From the NCBI GenBank assembly GCA_963593765.1, contig CAVBBU010000015.1, positions 1 to 26,912 on the forward strand: DNA of 26,912 nucleotides, read 5' to 3'. Made by a program: the position numbers and the translations under genes. The notes under the pieces were generated by a model. The model saw only the letters and a list, made by a program, of their open reading frames with translations, was not told the DNA's origin and ran no database searches. Position 1 is the stretch's first letter, and every line of letters starts with the position of its first letter. Below are positions 1-8,706 of this stretch, one piece after another. Source of the DNA: CAVBBU01 sp963593765 (GTDB lineage Bacteria > Bacillota > Clostridia > Lachnospirales > Lachnospiraceae).

Positions 1-1204
1 CCTTAGCTGTAAGGTCTGCCTTTTCATTAAGTATGGCTATAAGCATAGCCTTATCATCTTCTATAGTCTTATCAAGAAGCATGATCTTTTCATCTTCCTG
101 CCTAAGCTCCTTTTCTGCCGCATCCTGCTTTTGGGTAGCATCTGCAACTACAACATCCATCTCTGCCTTTTGAGCTGTATATTCATCAAGACCTGACTGT
201 CTTGCTTCGATATCAGCCTTTATAGCAGTAATACGAGAATTAATATGCTCCTCGTTCATCCTTTCAGTATTAATCTGCTCATTTAAGACCTTAATATGGC
301 CTGTTAAGTCTCCGCTTTCTATATTAAGAGATGCTATATTATCTCTGGTTTCAGTTATAGTCTTATCAAGTGATGCTATAAGATTTTCAAGGTCCTCATA
401 CTGTGCCTTAAGCTTATCTGAATCTAGTGTTGCCTGCTTTATATCGCCGTCAACTATTTCTTCATTCTTAGTTATCTCATCAAGCTGCTCCTTTAAAGAC
501 TTGCTCTCAATTAGAAATAAATTAACATCATACTTTTTAAGACTGTCCTTATATGCAAGATACTGCTTAGCATCCTCTGACTGCTTCTTAAGTGGTCCTA
601 CCTGCTTTTCAAGCTCGCTAAGTATATCTGTAATACGAAGCAGATTAGCCTTTTCATTTTCGAGCTTTTTAAGTGCTGCTATCTTTCTTCTCTTAAACTT
701 AGTTATACCTGCTGCCTCATCAAAAAGCTCACGTCTGTCATCAGGCTTAACAGAAAGTATCTTATCTACCTGACTTTGACCTATAATAGAATATCCTTCC
801 TTGCCTATACCTGTATCAAAGAACATTTCGTTAATGTCCTTAAGTCTGCAAGGGCTTCCATTAATCATATATTCGCTTTCGCCGGATCTGTATAGCCTAC
901 GAGATACTGTAACCTCATCAAAGTCTATAGGAAGCAGATGATCAGAGTTATCCATAGTTATGGCAACATATGCATAGCCCTGCGGCTTTCTAAGCTCTGT
1001 TCCGGCAAAGATTACATCCTGCATGTTGCCGCCTCTAAGCTGCTTTGCACTTTGCTCACCAAAAACCCATCTAACCGCATCTACTACGTTAGACTTACCC
1101 GAGCCATTTGGTCCTACTATACCTGTTATACCATTGTGAAATTCAAATACTATCTTATTTGCAAAGGACTTAAAGCCCTGTACCTCTACGCTCTTTAAAT
1201 ACAT
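1..1204 (-). CDS. smc: Chromosome segregation protein SMC, N-terminal part (partial)
   Basis: This is the ATPase head and first coiled-coil stretch of the SMC condensin subunit, which compacts and separates chromosomes with ScpA and ScpB. Translation from the ATG at 1204 gives MYLKSVEVQGFKSFANK, then a Walker A motif GPNGSGKSN at about residues 31-39. Further on come the SMC-typical DDRRELFDEAAGITKFKRRK and a long charged coiled coil. About 401 residues are visible; a full SMC is near 1,180, so the hinge, second coiled coil and Walker B/signature end lie beyond base 1. A GGGG-type ribosome site sits just before the start and overlaps the end of rnc, nine bases away. The order plsX-acpP-rnc-smc is the usual Firmicutes one, so co-transcription is likely. 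Confidence 0.96.
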   Translation of the reverse strand, partial: MYLKSVEVQGFKSFANKIVFEFHNGITGIVGPNGSGKSNVVDAVRWVFGEQSAKQLRGGNMQDVIFAGTELRKPQGYAYVAITMDNSDHLLPIDFDEVTVSRRLYRSGESEYMINGSPCRLKDINEMFFDTGIGKEGYSIIGQSQVDKILSVKPDDRRELFDEAAGITKFKRRKIAALKKLENEKANLLRITDILSELEKQVGPLKKQSEDAKQYLAYKDSLKKYDVNLFLIESKSLKEQLDEITKNEEIVDGDIKQATLDSDKLKAQYEDLENLIASLDKTITETRDNIASLNIESGDLTGHIKVLNEQINTERMNEEHINSRITAIKADIEARQSGLDEYTAQKAEMDVVVADATQKQDAAEKELRQEDEKIMLLDKTIEDDKAMLIAILNEKADLTAK

Positions 1205-1213
1205 AGTACACCC

Positions 1214-1897
1214 CTACATGTTTTTAAGTTTTTTAAGTGCCTCGTAGGCAGCTAGCTGCTCAGCATGCTTTTTACTGCTGCCTATTCCGCTTCCATATAA
1301 GACTCCATCCACCATAACAGAAACTTCAAACTCCTTTTGGTGATCTGGACCACTCTCAGCTATAAGCTTATACTCAGGTGCACTAAGTCCTGCCTTGTTA
1401 AGCTCCTCCTGCAGGATAGTTTTGCTATCGTAAAAGAATTGCTTATGCTCTATATCATTAAGAATAAATTTTAGCACTAACTCTTTTGCATTAGCAAAAC
1501 CACCATCAAGATATACTGCTCCTATAAGTGCCTCGAAGGCATCTGATACTATGCTAGGTCTTGTTCTTCCGCCTGTAGCCTCCTCGCCCTTACCTAGCAT
1601 AAGATAGTCACCAAGAGGTATACTCTTTGCACAGTAATCAAGTGCCGGCTCACATACAAAGCTAGCTCTAATTCTAGTTAGCTCTCCCTCTGGCTTGTTC
1701 TTATAATAATGAAAGAAAAAATCACTGCTAATAAGCTCAAGTACCGCATCACCTAAAAACTCTAGTCTTTCGTTTGAGCCCTCTCTTCCTAGATGCTTTT
1801 CATTAGCATACGAGCTATGTGACAATGCATGACAAAGCAAGCCCTCGTCCTTAAATTTATAGCCGATGACTTGCTGTAATTTTTTTAGATTTGGCAT
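1214..1897 (-). CDS. rnc: Ribonuclease III
   Basis: This double-strand-specific endoribonuclease matures rRNA precursors and trims structured mRNAs. It is 227 residues, normal for the family. The catalytic domain holds the signature ERLEFLGDAVLEL at about residues 43-55 (metal-binding E46 and D50) and the second acidic cluster SDAFEALIGAVYLDGG (D119, E122). A double-stranded-RNA-binding domain fills about residues 157-224 (SKTILQEELNKAG through KKHAEQLAAYEAL). It lies 21 bases after acpP and 9 bases before smc, all on the minus strand, so it belongs to the plsX-acpP-rnc-smc unit. Nothing appears broken or missing. Confidence 0.97.
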   Translation of the reverse strand: MPNLKKLQQVIGYKFKDEGLLCHALSHSSYANEKHLGREGSNERLEFLGDAVLELISSDFFFHYYKNKPEGELTRIRASFVCEPALDYCAKSIPLGDYLMLGKGEEATGGRTRPSIVSDAFEALIGAVYLDGGFANAKELVLKFILNDIEHKQFFYDSKTILQEELNKAGLSAPEYKLIAESGPDHQKEFEVSVMVDGVLYGSGIGSSKKHAEQLAAYEALKKLKNM

Positions 1898-1918
1898 AAC
1901 CTCTCCTTAAATACAAAA

Positions 1919-2149
1919 TTAGCTTATAGCCTTCTTTATCTGCTCTAGTGCCTCGCCTACAGTAGATATATTTTCAAGCTCCTCCTGAGGTATCTTTATC
2001 TCAAACTCATCCTCTATACCCATAACTATCTGAAATACATCGAGTGAGTCTGCACCGAGATCATCTGTAAATGAAGAATCTGGTGTTATCTCCTCTGGAT
2101 CGAGGTTTAAAACCTCAGCTATAATTGATTTTAACTTTTCAAATTCCAT
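1919..2149 (-). CDS. acpP: Acyl carrier protein
   Basis: This small acidic protein carries growing fatty acids on a 4'-phosphopantetheine arm during type II fatty acid synthesis. It has 76 residues. The modification site DDLGADSLD is clear, with Ser35 as the attachment residue, followed by the recognition helix (DVFQIVMGIEDEF). The GGAG ribosome site lies 8 bases before the ATG. It sits 12 bases after plsX, which makes acyl-phosphate from acyl-ACP, so the two adjacent products act on the same pool. Housekeeping ACP is the natural reading here rather than a polyketide or D-alanyl carrier, because of the plsX-rnc-smc context. Confidence 0.97.
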   Translation of the reverse strand: MEFEKLKSIIAEVLNLDPEEITPDSSFTDDLGADSLDVFQIVMGIEDEFEIKIPQEELENISTVGEALEQIKKAIS

Positions 2150-2161
2150 AATTAGTCTCCT

Positions 2162-3157
2162 TTAATTATTTATACTTTCTTCTATAAGCTCGCCTATATG
2201 CTCATTATAAAAATCTTCGCATTGCAATATTGAATTACATATCTCCTTAGCCTTAGCGTTGCCATGTGTTTTAACAACAAGTCCCTTAAGTCCAAGAAGT
2301 GGTGCTCCGCCATATCTCGATGAATCAAACTCCGAAAGAGTGCTCTTAAGTGTTTTCTTTATAAGAAGTGCACCTATCTTAGTTTTAAGATTAGTCATAA
2401 GTGCTCCCTTTATCTTGCTTAAAAATACAGAGCCAACTCCCTCATACATCTTAAGTATTACATTACCTGTAAATGCCTCGCATACCACTACGTCAGCACC
2501 GCCTCTAGGTATCTCTCTTGCTTCTATGCTTCCTATAAAATTAATATCAGTCTGCTCCTTAAGAAGCGGATATGTCTCCTTAACTAGTGCATTGCCCTTT
2601 TCTTCCTCAAGACCTATATTAACTATAGCAACCCTTGGCTTATCTATATGCATAATCTTGTTCATGTATATAGATCCCATTCTTGCAAACTGCACAAGGT
2701 GTGCTGACCTTGCATCTACATTTGCACCGCAGTCTATAAGTAAAACTGGTCCATTGCTTGATGGAATAATAGGTGCAAGCGGTGCTCTTAAAACTCCCTT
2801 AACTCTGCCGACTATTACCTGACCGCCAACAAGTATAGCGCCTGAGCTTCCTGCCGAAACAAGTGCATCTGCCTTTCCTTCCTTTACTAGGTTCATGCAG
2901 ACAACTAGCGATGAATCCTTTTTTGCTCTGATTGATTCTACTGGCGAATCTCCTGTTTCTATAACCTCGCTTGCATTTACAATGTTAAACCTTGACTTAT
3001 CAATTTTAAACTCATCAAGCTTTTTTAGAATTATATCTTCCTTGCCAACTAAGGTTATATCTATATTATTAGATTTTTCTAATGCAGCTGCCGCACCCTT
3101 TATTATCTCATCTGGTGCATTGTCGCCGCCCATTACATCTAATGCAACTCTTGCCAT
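2162..3157 (-). CDS. plsX: Phosphate acyltransferase PlsX
   Basis: PlsX converts acyl-ACP and phosphate to acyl-phosphate, the donor used by PlsY to start membrane phospholipid synthesis. It is a peripheral membrane enzyme. The protein has 331 residues and opens with MARVALDVMGGDNAPDEIIKGA, the family hallmark; other typical stretches are SAGSSGAILVGG, LLIDCGANVDA and CEAFTGNVILKMYEG. A strong AAGGAG site precedes the ATG. It is the first gene of the acpP-rnc-smc unit and has its own promoter (3209-3237) after a terminator that closes rpmF. I see no clear FapR-type operator in its leader, so how its lipid-synthesis level is set is not visible. Confidence 0.97.
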   Translation of the reverse strand: MARVALDVMGGDNAPDEIIKGAAAALEKSNNIDITLVGKEDIILKKLDEFKIDKSRFNIVNASEVIETGDSPVESIRAKKDSSLVVCMNLVKEGKADALVSAGSSGAILVGGQVIVGRVKGVLRAPLAPIIPSSNGPVLLIDCGANVDARSAHLVQFARMGSIYMNKIMHIDKPRVAIVNIGLEEEKGNALVKETYPLLKEQTDINFIGSIEAREIPRGGADVVVCEAFTGNVILKMYEGVGSVFLSKIKGALMTNLKTKIGALLIKKTLKSTLSEFDSSRYGGAPLLGLKGLVVKTHGNAKAKEICNSILQCEDFYNEHIGELIEESINN

Positions 3158-3208
3158 ATATTCTCCTTATAGAATATTTCAATTCATTTCTACTAAAATA
3201 CAAAAAAT

Positions 3209-3237
3209 AATATACTCGATATACCTGTATAAATCAA
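3209..3237 (-). promoter_or_regulatory. Likely sigma-A promoter of plsX-acpP-rnc-smc
   Basis: On the minus strand TTGATT (3237-3232) is followed by a 17-base spacer and TATATT (3214-3209). Transcription would begin near 3202, leaving a leader of about 45 bases before the plsX ATG. It lies between the rpmF terminator and plsX, where a new promoter is needed. Confidence 0.6.
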
Positions 3238-3296
3238 CGATTTTTATATGCAATTATATGCTTATGGTTGGTAGGCTTTTATAAGATGAAGCTTGC

Positions 3297-3330
3297 AGAA
3301 AAGAAAAATCCGCAGCCACCGCTGCGGATT
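3297..3330 (-). terminator. Rho-independent terminator after rpmF
   Basis: A perfect 10-base stem, AATCCGCAGC at 3307-3316 with GCTGCGGATT at 3321-3330, encloses a 4-base loop. On the minus strand it runs straight into TTTTCTTTTC, a good uridine tract. It lies 17 bases past the rpmF stop and splits rpmF from plsX, which are often read together in other Firmicutes. Confidence 0.9.
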
Positions 3331-3346
3331 TGATATTTACTCAAAA

Positions 3347-3526
3347 TTAATCAACAGATACTATCTCTTTCTTATTGTAAGAGCCACAAGCCTTACATAC
3401 ACGATGAGGCATCATAAGTGCTCCACACTTGCTGCATTTTACAAGATTTGGTGTAGCCATCTTCCAGCTAGCTCTTGTCTTATCTCTTCTTGATCTTGAG
3501 TGTTTATTCTTTGGACAAATTGACAC
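3347..3526 (-). CDS. rpmF: 50S ribosomal protein L32
   Basis: L32 is a small zinc-ribbon protein of the large ribosomal subunit. Translation gives 59 residues, beginning MSICPKNKHSRSRRDKTRAS. Two CxxC pairs (CSKC near residues 33-36 and CKAC near 46-49) show the zinc-binding form. The start is a GTG at 3526, chosen because an AAGGAGG ribosome site lies 7 bases ahead and because no other start keeps the conserved N-terminus. It has its own consensus promoter and its own terminator, so it is transcribed as a single gene. The DUF177 (YceD-like) gene that usually precedes rpmF is absent here. Confidence 0.96.
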   Translation of the reverse strand: MSICPKNKHSRSRRDKTRASWKMATPNLVKCSKCGALMMPHRVCKACGSYNKKEIVSVD

Positions 3527-3567
3527 GATAACACCTCCTTCGCTTAGTCACAGTCACAACGTGTAAC

Positions 3568-3596
3568 ATTATACATATATGCAAAATATTTGTCAA
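3568..3596 (-). promoter_or_regulatory. Consensus sigma-A promoter of rpmF
   Basis: On the minus strand a perfect TTGACA (3596-3591), exactly 17 bases, then a perfect TATAAT (3573-3568). Initiation is expected near 3561, about 35 bases before the GTG. This is the strongest promoter in the window, as expected for a ribosomal protein. Confidence 0.9.
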
Positions 3597-3657
3597 CTGG
3601 CAAATTTTTATCAAGCAGCCTAGCTGAAACCGCTGCCTAAAACCGCCTATCAAATAG

Positions 3658-4848
3658 CTATATAAGTGCCAAGGTATCACGTGCTATAGCAAGCTCCTCA
3701 TTTGTTGGAATAACCATAACCTTAACCTTAGAATCCGGCTTAGAGATAAATACCTCCTTGCCGCGTGATTTATTAGCATCGTCATCAAAATCTATACCAA
3801 GGTAGCCTAGTGATGCGCATATATTCTTTCTACCAGGAATGTCATTCTCGCCAACTCCTGCAGTAAAGCATATAGCATCTACTCCATTCATAGCTGCTGC
3901 ATATGAGCCTATGTACTTGATAATTCTATAATGATATGCCTCAAGTGCAATCTGGGCATGGTGATTGCCTGCTGCTGCAGCATCCTCTATATCTCTAAAG
4001 TCACTAGATATTCCATCACTCATACCATATACACCAGACTTCTTATTAAGTATCTCAAGCACCTGGTCTATGTTAAGGCTTTCCTTATGGCTTATAAACT
4101 GAATTATAGCAGGGTCTATATTACCTGAGCGTGTTCCCATAGGAAGTCCCTCTAGTGGAGTAAATCCCATAGATGTATCTACGCACTTACCACCTACAGA
4201 TGCAGATATAGAAGCACCATTACCAAGGTGACATACTATAATTCTAGCTGTATTAGGATCTAGGTTTGCAAACTTCATAGCCTCTGTTGATACATACTTG
4301 TGGCTTGTACCATGGAAGCCATATCTTCTAACCTTATACTTTTCAAAATACTTATATGGAATAGCATACAGATAAGTTTTTTCTGTAAGTGACATACCAA
4401 AGGCTGTATCAAATACTGCAACGTTAGGTGTTCCTGGCATAGCTGCCTCACATGCTTCTATGCCCATAAGGTTTGCTGGGTTGTGAAGTGGAGCAAGATC
4501 AAAGCAATCCTTGATAGCCTCCTTAACCTTGTCATCTACTAAAACAGACTCTGCATAGTAGGTCCCACCATGGACTACTCTATGTCCTATAGCAGATATC
4601 TCCTTAACATCACTTATAACTCCATGTGCCGAGCTTGTAAGTGCATCCATAACAAGCTTGATAGCTTCCTTATGTGATGGCATAGCCTCATTAATAACTA
4701 TCTTTTTATCTCCTACCTTATGGGTAAGAACTGAGCCGTCTATTCCTATTCTCTCGCAAAGTCCCTTAGCAAGAACTGTTTCATGCTCCATATCTATAAA
4801 CTGATACTTTAGTGATGAGCTTCCGCAATTAAGTACAAGAATCTTCAT
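3658..4848 (-). CDS. ackA: Acetate kinase
   Basis: This cytosolic enzyme interconverts acetyl-phosphate plus ADP and acetate plus ATP, the energy-yielding last step of acetate fermentation. It has 396 residues, the normal size. Family motifs are all present: NCGSSSLKYQF at the start, the RRYGFHGTSHKYVS stretch, the nucleotide-binding CHLGNGASISA, and the ACK signature near MGFTPLEGLPMGTRSG. An AAGGAG site precedes the ATG. It follows pta by 21 bases on the same strand, so both are expected on one transcript from the pta promoter. I see no strong terminator in the 60 bases after it. Confidence 0.98.
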   Translation of the reverse strand: MKILVLNCGSSSLKYQFIDMEHETVLAKGLCERIGIDGSVLTHKVGDKKIVINEAMPSHKEAIKLVMDALTSSAHGVISDVKEISAIGHRVVHGGTYYAESVLVDDKVKEAIKDCFDLAPLHNPANLMGIEACEAAMPGTPNVAVFDTAFGMSLTEKTYLYAIPYKYFEKYKVRRYGFHGTSHKYVSTEAMKFANLDPNTARIIVCHLGNGASISASVGGKCVDTSMGFTPLEGLPMGTRSGNIDPAIIQFISHKESLNIDQVLEILNKKSGVYGMSDGISSDFRDIEDAAAAGNHHAQIALEAYHYRIIKYIGSYAAAMNGVDAICFTAGVGENDIPGRKNICASLGYLGIDFDDDANKSRGKEVFISKPDSKVKVMVIPTNEELAIARDTLALI

Positions 4849-4869
4849 ATTAATTATTCTCCTTTATTT

Positions 4870-5865
4870 TTACTGATGCTGTGCCTGAACAGCAGTTATA
4901 GCAACAACTCCAACTATGTCCTCCCAAGAGCAGCCTCTTGATAGGTCATTAACCGGTGCTGCAATTCCCTGTGTAAGTGGTCCATATGCCTCAGCCTTAC
5001 CAAGTCTTTGTACTAGCTTGTAGCCTATATTGCCTGCATCAAGGTCTGGGAATACAAGTACATTAGCATGTCCTGCAACCTTGCTACCTGGTGCCTTGCT
5101 TTCTGCTATCTCAGGTATAAGTGCTGCATCTAGCTGCAGCTCACCATCAAGCATAAGATCTGGTGCATTATTTTTTGCTATCTCTACAGCATCTGTTACC
5201 TTAGTTACGTCTGGGTGCTTTGCACTTCCCTTAGTTGAGTGTGATAAGAATGCAACCTTAGGCTCTGTACCAACAAGCAGCTTAAAGCTGTCTGCTGCAC
5301 TTATTCCTATAGCTGCGAGCTTTTCTGGTGTAGGATTTTGCTCAAGTCCGCAATCAGCAAAAACAAATGTTCCATGCTCGCCTAGCTCGCAATCAGGTAC
5401 GACCATAAGGAAAAATGCTGATACAAGAAGTGTTCCCGGCTTAGTCTTAATAAGCTGCAGGCAAGGCCTTAGTGTATTTGCTGATGAATGGCAAGCACCG
5501 CTTACCATACCGTCTGCATCGCCCGACTTAATCATAAGACAGCCATAGTAAGCATAGTCACTAAGCATAGTCTTTCTTGCTTCCTCATGTGTAAGTCCCT
5601 TTGACTTTCTAAGCTCTACAAAAAGGTCTTCATACTGCTGTGTCTTTTCATAGGTTGTTGGATCTATAATAGTTGCCTTTGATATATCGCAGCCCTCTGA
5701 GTTTGCTTTTATCTCCTCAGACGTTCCTATAATAATGATATTTGCTATGTCCTCCTTTAGCACAGCCTCAGCTGCCTTAAAGGTTCTTTTATCCATAGAT
5801 TCAGGAAGTATTATAGTCTTTTTATCCTTCCTAGCTCTTTCTTTAATTAAATCAATAGTCTTCAA
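4870..5865 (-). CDS. pta: Phosphate acetyltransferase
   Basis: Pta makes acetyl-phosphate from acetyl-CoA and phosphate, feeding the acetate kinase encoded next to it. The protein starts (M)KTIDLIKERARKDKKTIILPES and is about 331 residues, the short Firmicutes form without the N-terminal regulatory domain. The conserved SGACHSSANTLRPCLQL and VFPDLDAGNIGYKLVQR stretches are clear. I choose the TTG at 5865 because AGGAGG lies 8 bases before it and the conserved N-terminus starts there. An in-frame ATG at 5910 has no ribosome site and lies within a few bases of the predicted transcription start, so it is unlikely. Confidence 0.95.
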   Translation of the reverse strand: MKTIDLIKERARKDKKTIILPESMDKRTFKAAEAVLKEDIANIIIIGTSEEIKANSEGCDISKATIIDPTTYEKTQQYEDLFVELRKSKGLTHEEARKTMLSDYAYYGCLMIKSGDADGMVSGACHSSANTLRPCLQLIKTKPGTLLVSAFFLMVVPDCELGEHGTFVFADCGLEQNPTPEKLAAIGISAADSFKLLVGTEPKVAFLSHSTKGSAKHPDVTKVTDAVEIAKNNAPDLMLDGELQLDAALIPEIAESKAPGSKVAGHANVLVFPDLDAGNIGYKLVQRLGKAEAYGPLTQGIAAPVNDLSRGCSWEDIVGVVAITAVQAQHQ

Positions 5866-5910
5866 TTTTCTACCCTCCTGATATTTATACTTACTTTGCA
5901 TAGCAACCAA

Positions 5911-5940
5911 ATTATAATATAATAATTACAACTAGTTCAA
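5911..5940 (-). promoter_or_regulatory. Likely promoter of pta-ackA
   Basis: Minus strand: TTGAAC (5940-5935), an 18-base spacer, then a perfect TATAAT (5916-5911). Initiation near 5904 leaves a leader of roughly 40 bases before the TTG start of pta. This supports the shorter pta start. Confidence 0.6.
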
Positions 5941-6011
5941 GCGAACTAACCAATATTAATTGTTCTTTTTTCAATAACGATTGACAAAAAATTAATTATA
6001 AGGAGCAAGGT

Positions 6012-7274
6012 ATGAGTCAGTTAAATGCAGTTGCAATCATAGCTGAATATAATCCATTTCATAATGGCCATCTCTATCAAATTTCAGAAGCAGCAAGGCA
6101 AACCAATGCCGATTACTGCATAGTAATAATGAGCGGTCATTTTGTTCAGCGTGGCGAGATAGCAATTTATGATAGCTATACGAGAGCAAGGATGGCTCTT
6201 TGCGCAGGAGCAGATCTTGTTCTTGAAATGCCTTCTCCATTTTCTACAAGCAGTGCCGAGGATTTTGCATCATATGGCATAGCACTTTGCGGTTCTCTTG
6301 GAATTCCTTATGTATCATTTGGCATCGAAGCAGCCTCTATAGATATCCTAAAGGTAATTGCCAATATTTTATCAAGCGAGTCTGAAGGCTATAAGGCATC
6401 TCTTAATTCTATGCTAAGGCTAGGCATGAGCTATCCGCAGGCAAGGCAGACCGCTATTATAGAAGAGCTTAAGGCAAGCGGTTATCCAGATGATGCTATT
6501 ACTATGGCAAAGGATGCCATCTCATCTCCTAATAATATTCTTGCTATAGAATATCTAAAGGCTATTTATAGATTTCATTCTCCGGTAAAGCCTGTTGCTA
6601 TTTTAAGACAGGGCTCTGGTTATAATGATACCGAGCTTAGCAGCTCCTATGCCAGTGCATCTGCAATAAGAGAATTTTTAAAATCTGGCGGCAAGCTAGA
6701 TAATTTGCAGCCATATGTTCCGGAGGATGTGCTAGAGATTATGTCTAAAAATAATCCTCTGTATTCTGATGATATAACTGACTATGTTATCCTTAAGCTT
6801 ATATCTGATATATACGAAGGACGTAAGCTTTCTGAATATGCAGATATAAGCGATGAGCTTTCTATGCGAATTGCAGCTACATATAAAAATCTGTCAAGCT
6901 ATGATGAATTAATAAAAACTATTAAAAGCAAGCAATATACCTACACGCATATATCTCGTGCGTTGACACATATATTGCTTGGCTTAACTAAGGATAATAT
7001 GGCTCTTTACAAGTCCGGAAGGCTTGCTCCTTATGCTAGGATACTTGGCTTTAGACAGGAATCCGCTGCTCTTCTTACACAGCTAAAGGAGGTTTCCTCT
7101 GTTCCTATAATAAGTAAGCTGGCAGATGCATCCAGTATATTAGATGACGATCTGCCAGCATTGTCCCTTTTATTAGACGAGGTTCATGCAAGTGATATAT
7201 ATCAAGCTGCATATTATAAGAAGTATCATATAGAGCTTCCTAATATTTATTCAAGGCAGCTTGTGATTGTATAG
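6012..7274 (+). CDS. tmcAL: tRNA(Met) cytidine acetate ligase TmcAL
   Basis: TmcAL (formerly YlbM) activates acetate with ATP to acetyl-AMP and uses it to form N4-acetylcytidine at the wobble base of elongator tRNA-Met. The nucleotidyltransferase domain is at the N-terminus: AIIAEYNPFHNGHLYQ, with the HNGH nucleotide-binding motif at residues 17-20, then VIMSGHFVQRGEIAIYD. The C-terminal part is the helical tRNA-contacting half. At 420 residues it is full length, with an AAGGAG site before the ATG. It is the only plus-strand gene in the first 19 kb and diverges from pta-ackA, whose pathway makes its acetate substrate. In Bacillus subtilis ylbM is likewise near rpmF. Confidence 0.95.
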   Translation: MSQLNAVAIIAEYNPFHNGHLYQISEAARQTNADYCIVIMSGHFVQRGEIAIYDSYTRARMALCAGADLVLEMPSPFSTSSAEDFASYGIALCGSLGIPYVSFGIEAASIDILKVIANILSSESEGYKASLNSMLRLGMSYPQARQTAIIEELKASGYPDDAITMAKDAISSPNNILAIEYLKAIYRFHSPVKPVAILRQGSGYNDTELSSSYASASAIREFLKSGGKLDNLQPYVPEDVLEIMSKNNPLYSDDITDYVILKLISDIYEGRKLSEYADISDELSMRIAATYKNLSSYDELIKTIKSKQYTYTHISRALTHILLGLTKDNMALYKSGRLAPYARILGFRQESAALLTQLKEVSSVPIISKLADASSILDDDLPALSLLLDEVHASDIYQAAYYKKYHIELPNIYSRQLVIV

Positions 7275-7340
7275 AATATATAATTCGACACCACTGTTTC
7301 TCATACAATATATGCAAGGCGTCTAATTTCTTACCATATT

Positions 7341-8675
7341 CTACCAGATACAAAGCTCCTCTGCCTTCTTAGTAAGCTCTTCTCTAAAGTCAGGATGAGC
7401 TATCTTAATAAGAGCTCTTGCTCTCTCACCTAGATTAAGTCCTCTCAGCCATGCAACACCATACTCTGTAACAACATAGTCAGTATCATTTCTGCTTGTT
7501 GTTACAGCAGAGTTTTGTGCTAGATATGGAACTATCTTAGAGTGAAGAACTTCATTGCCATTTTCATCCTTTGTAGTATATGTAGAATGCATAGCAAGTA
7601 TAGACTTTCCGCCCTTAGACATCTGTGCACCCTGTACTGTTTCTGACTGACCGCCTGTACCAGACCAAGGCATACCCTTTACTGTTTCTGATGCTGCCTG
7701 TCCATATAGGTCAACCTCAAGTGTAGCATTGATAGAAACAAACTTATTATTAAGTCCTATGGTATATGGATCATTAGTATATGTGCATGACTTAAAAAGT
7801 ACAGCAGGGTTGTCATTGATATAATCATATAATCTCTGAGTTCCCATAGTAAATGAGCAAACCGAATATCCGTTATTAAGTCCCTTTTGCGAATTATCTA
7901 CTGCACCGCACTCTATAAGGTCTACCATGGTTTCAGTAAACATCTCTGTATGGATTCCAAGGTGCTTTTTCTTCTTAAGCTCATTTGCAACTGCATTAGG
8001 TATATTACCTATACCAAGCTGTATAGTTGATCCGTCCTCTATAAGGTCTGCAATATATCTTCCTATAGTTGCATCTGTTTCTGTATAAGGTGCAATCTTT
8101 GCGATAGGAATAGGATTATTTGCTTCAACTATAGCATCTACCTGTGATACATGAACTATAGTATCGCCAAAGGTCTTAGGGAAGTTTGGATTAACCTCAA
8201 CAATTACAAGTGCACCATAGTTGATAAGATCCATCTCATATATAGCACTTACAGAAAGTGTCATATATCCATGGTCATCCATAGGTGAAACTGTACATAT
8301 AACAACCGGTCTCCAATGCTCATACTCACATCTTTGAAGTGTCTTTCTAAGTATAGATGTAGAGCTCTGAGGAATAGGGCTAACTGTCTTTTCCTTATAG
8401 GCTGCTCTAAGTCCTGCTGACATAAACCATGCATTGTGATCAAGTATGCCCTTCATATCCTTGTCATGGAAATAAGGATAATCTCTAAGAGGTAGGCAGG
8501 TATTAAGATGACATCCCTTAACTCCTGTTTCCTTAAGATGCTGAAGGTGAGACATGATTTCTATAGGCTCACCTGCTGCCTGTGCAGAGAATATATAATC
8601 TCCATCCTTTATAAGCTCAAGTGCCTTGTCTGCACTCATAACCTTGCTCTGATATATTTCCTGTAATGATTTCAT
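7341..8675 (-). CDS. Acetyl-CoA hydrolase/CoA-transferase family protein (butyryl-CoA:acetate type likely)
   Basis: This is a class I-type CoA-transferase that moves CoA between an acyl-CoA and a short-chain acid. The 444-residue protein shows the family's CoA-binding IQLGIGNIPNAV (218-229) and the catalytic glutamate in HTEMFTE (E244). The C-terminal half has the conserved NATLEVDLYGQAASE and WSGTGGQSE stretches. Size and motifs fit butyryl-CoA:acetate or 4-hydroxybutyrate CoA-transferases of Clostridia. I cannot tell these from propionate or acetyl-CoA hydrolase relatives by eye. It follows the MFS transporter by 31 bases, so both probably respond to the LysR regulator upstream. A good AAAGGA site precedes the ATG. 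No other butyrate-pathway genes are nearby. Confidence 0.88.
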   Translation of the reverse strand: MKSLQEIYQSKVMSADKALELIKDGDYIFSAQAAGEPIEIMSHLQHLKETGVKGCHLNTCLPLRDYPYFHDKDMKGILDHNAWFMSAGLRAAYKEKTVSPIPQSSTSILRKTLQRCEYEHWRPVVICTVSPMDDHGYMTLSVSAIYEMDLINYGALVIVEVNPNFPKTFGDTIVHVSQVDAIVEANNPIPIAKIAPYTETDATIGRYIADLIEDGSTIQLGIGNIPNAVANELKKKKHLGIHTEMFTETMVDLIECGAVDNSQKGLNNGYSVCSFTMGTQRLYDYINDNPAVLFKSCTYTNDPYTIGLNNKFVSINATLEVDLYGQAASETVKGMPWSGTGGQSETVQGAQMSKGGKSILAMHSTYTTKDENGNEVLHSKIVPYLAQNSAVTTSRNDTDYVVTEYGVAWLRGLNLGERARALIKIAHPDFREELTKKAEELCIW

Positions 8676-8706
8676 ATATTATCCTTTCTCTGTAATATAC
8701 AGTCGT

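Noticed and set aside
501..1198. Plus-strand frames opposite smc
   Set aside because: They mirror the smc coding sequence, have no ribosome sites and give low-complexity proteins.
2259..3493. Plus-strand frames opposite plsX and rpmF
   Set aside because: Shadows of confidently identified minus-strand genes; the last one covers rpmF itself.
3605..3650. Hairpin after ackA as a terminator
   Set aside because: The stem (about 7 pairs with one wobble and a 12-base loop) is weak and is followed by GATAAAAATTT on the minus strand rather than a clean T run.
5981..6000. TTGACA before tmcAL as a -35 box
   Set aside because: A -10 at proper spacing would fall on or past the ribosome site at 6001-6006, so it cannot drive this gene.
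7275..7340. Terminator between convergent tmcAL and the CoA-transferase
   Set aside because: I found no stem of useful length followed by a T tract in these 66 bases.
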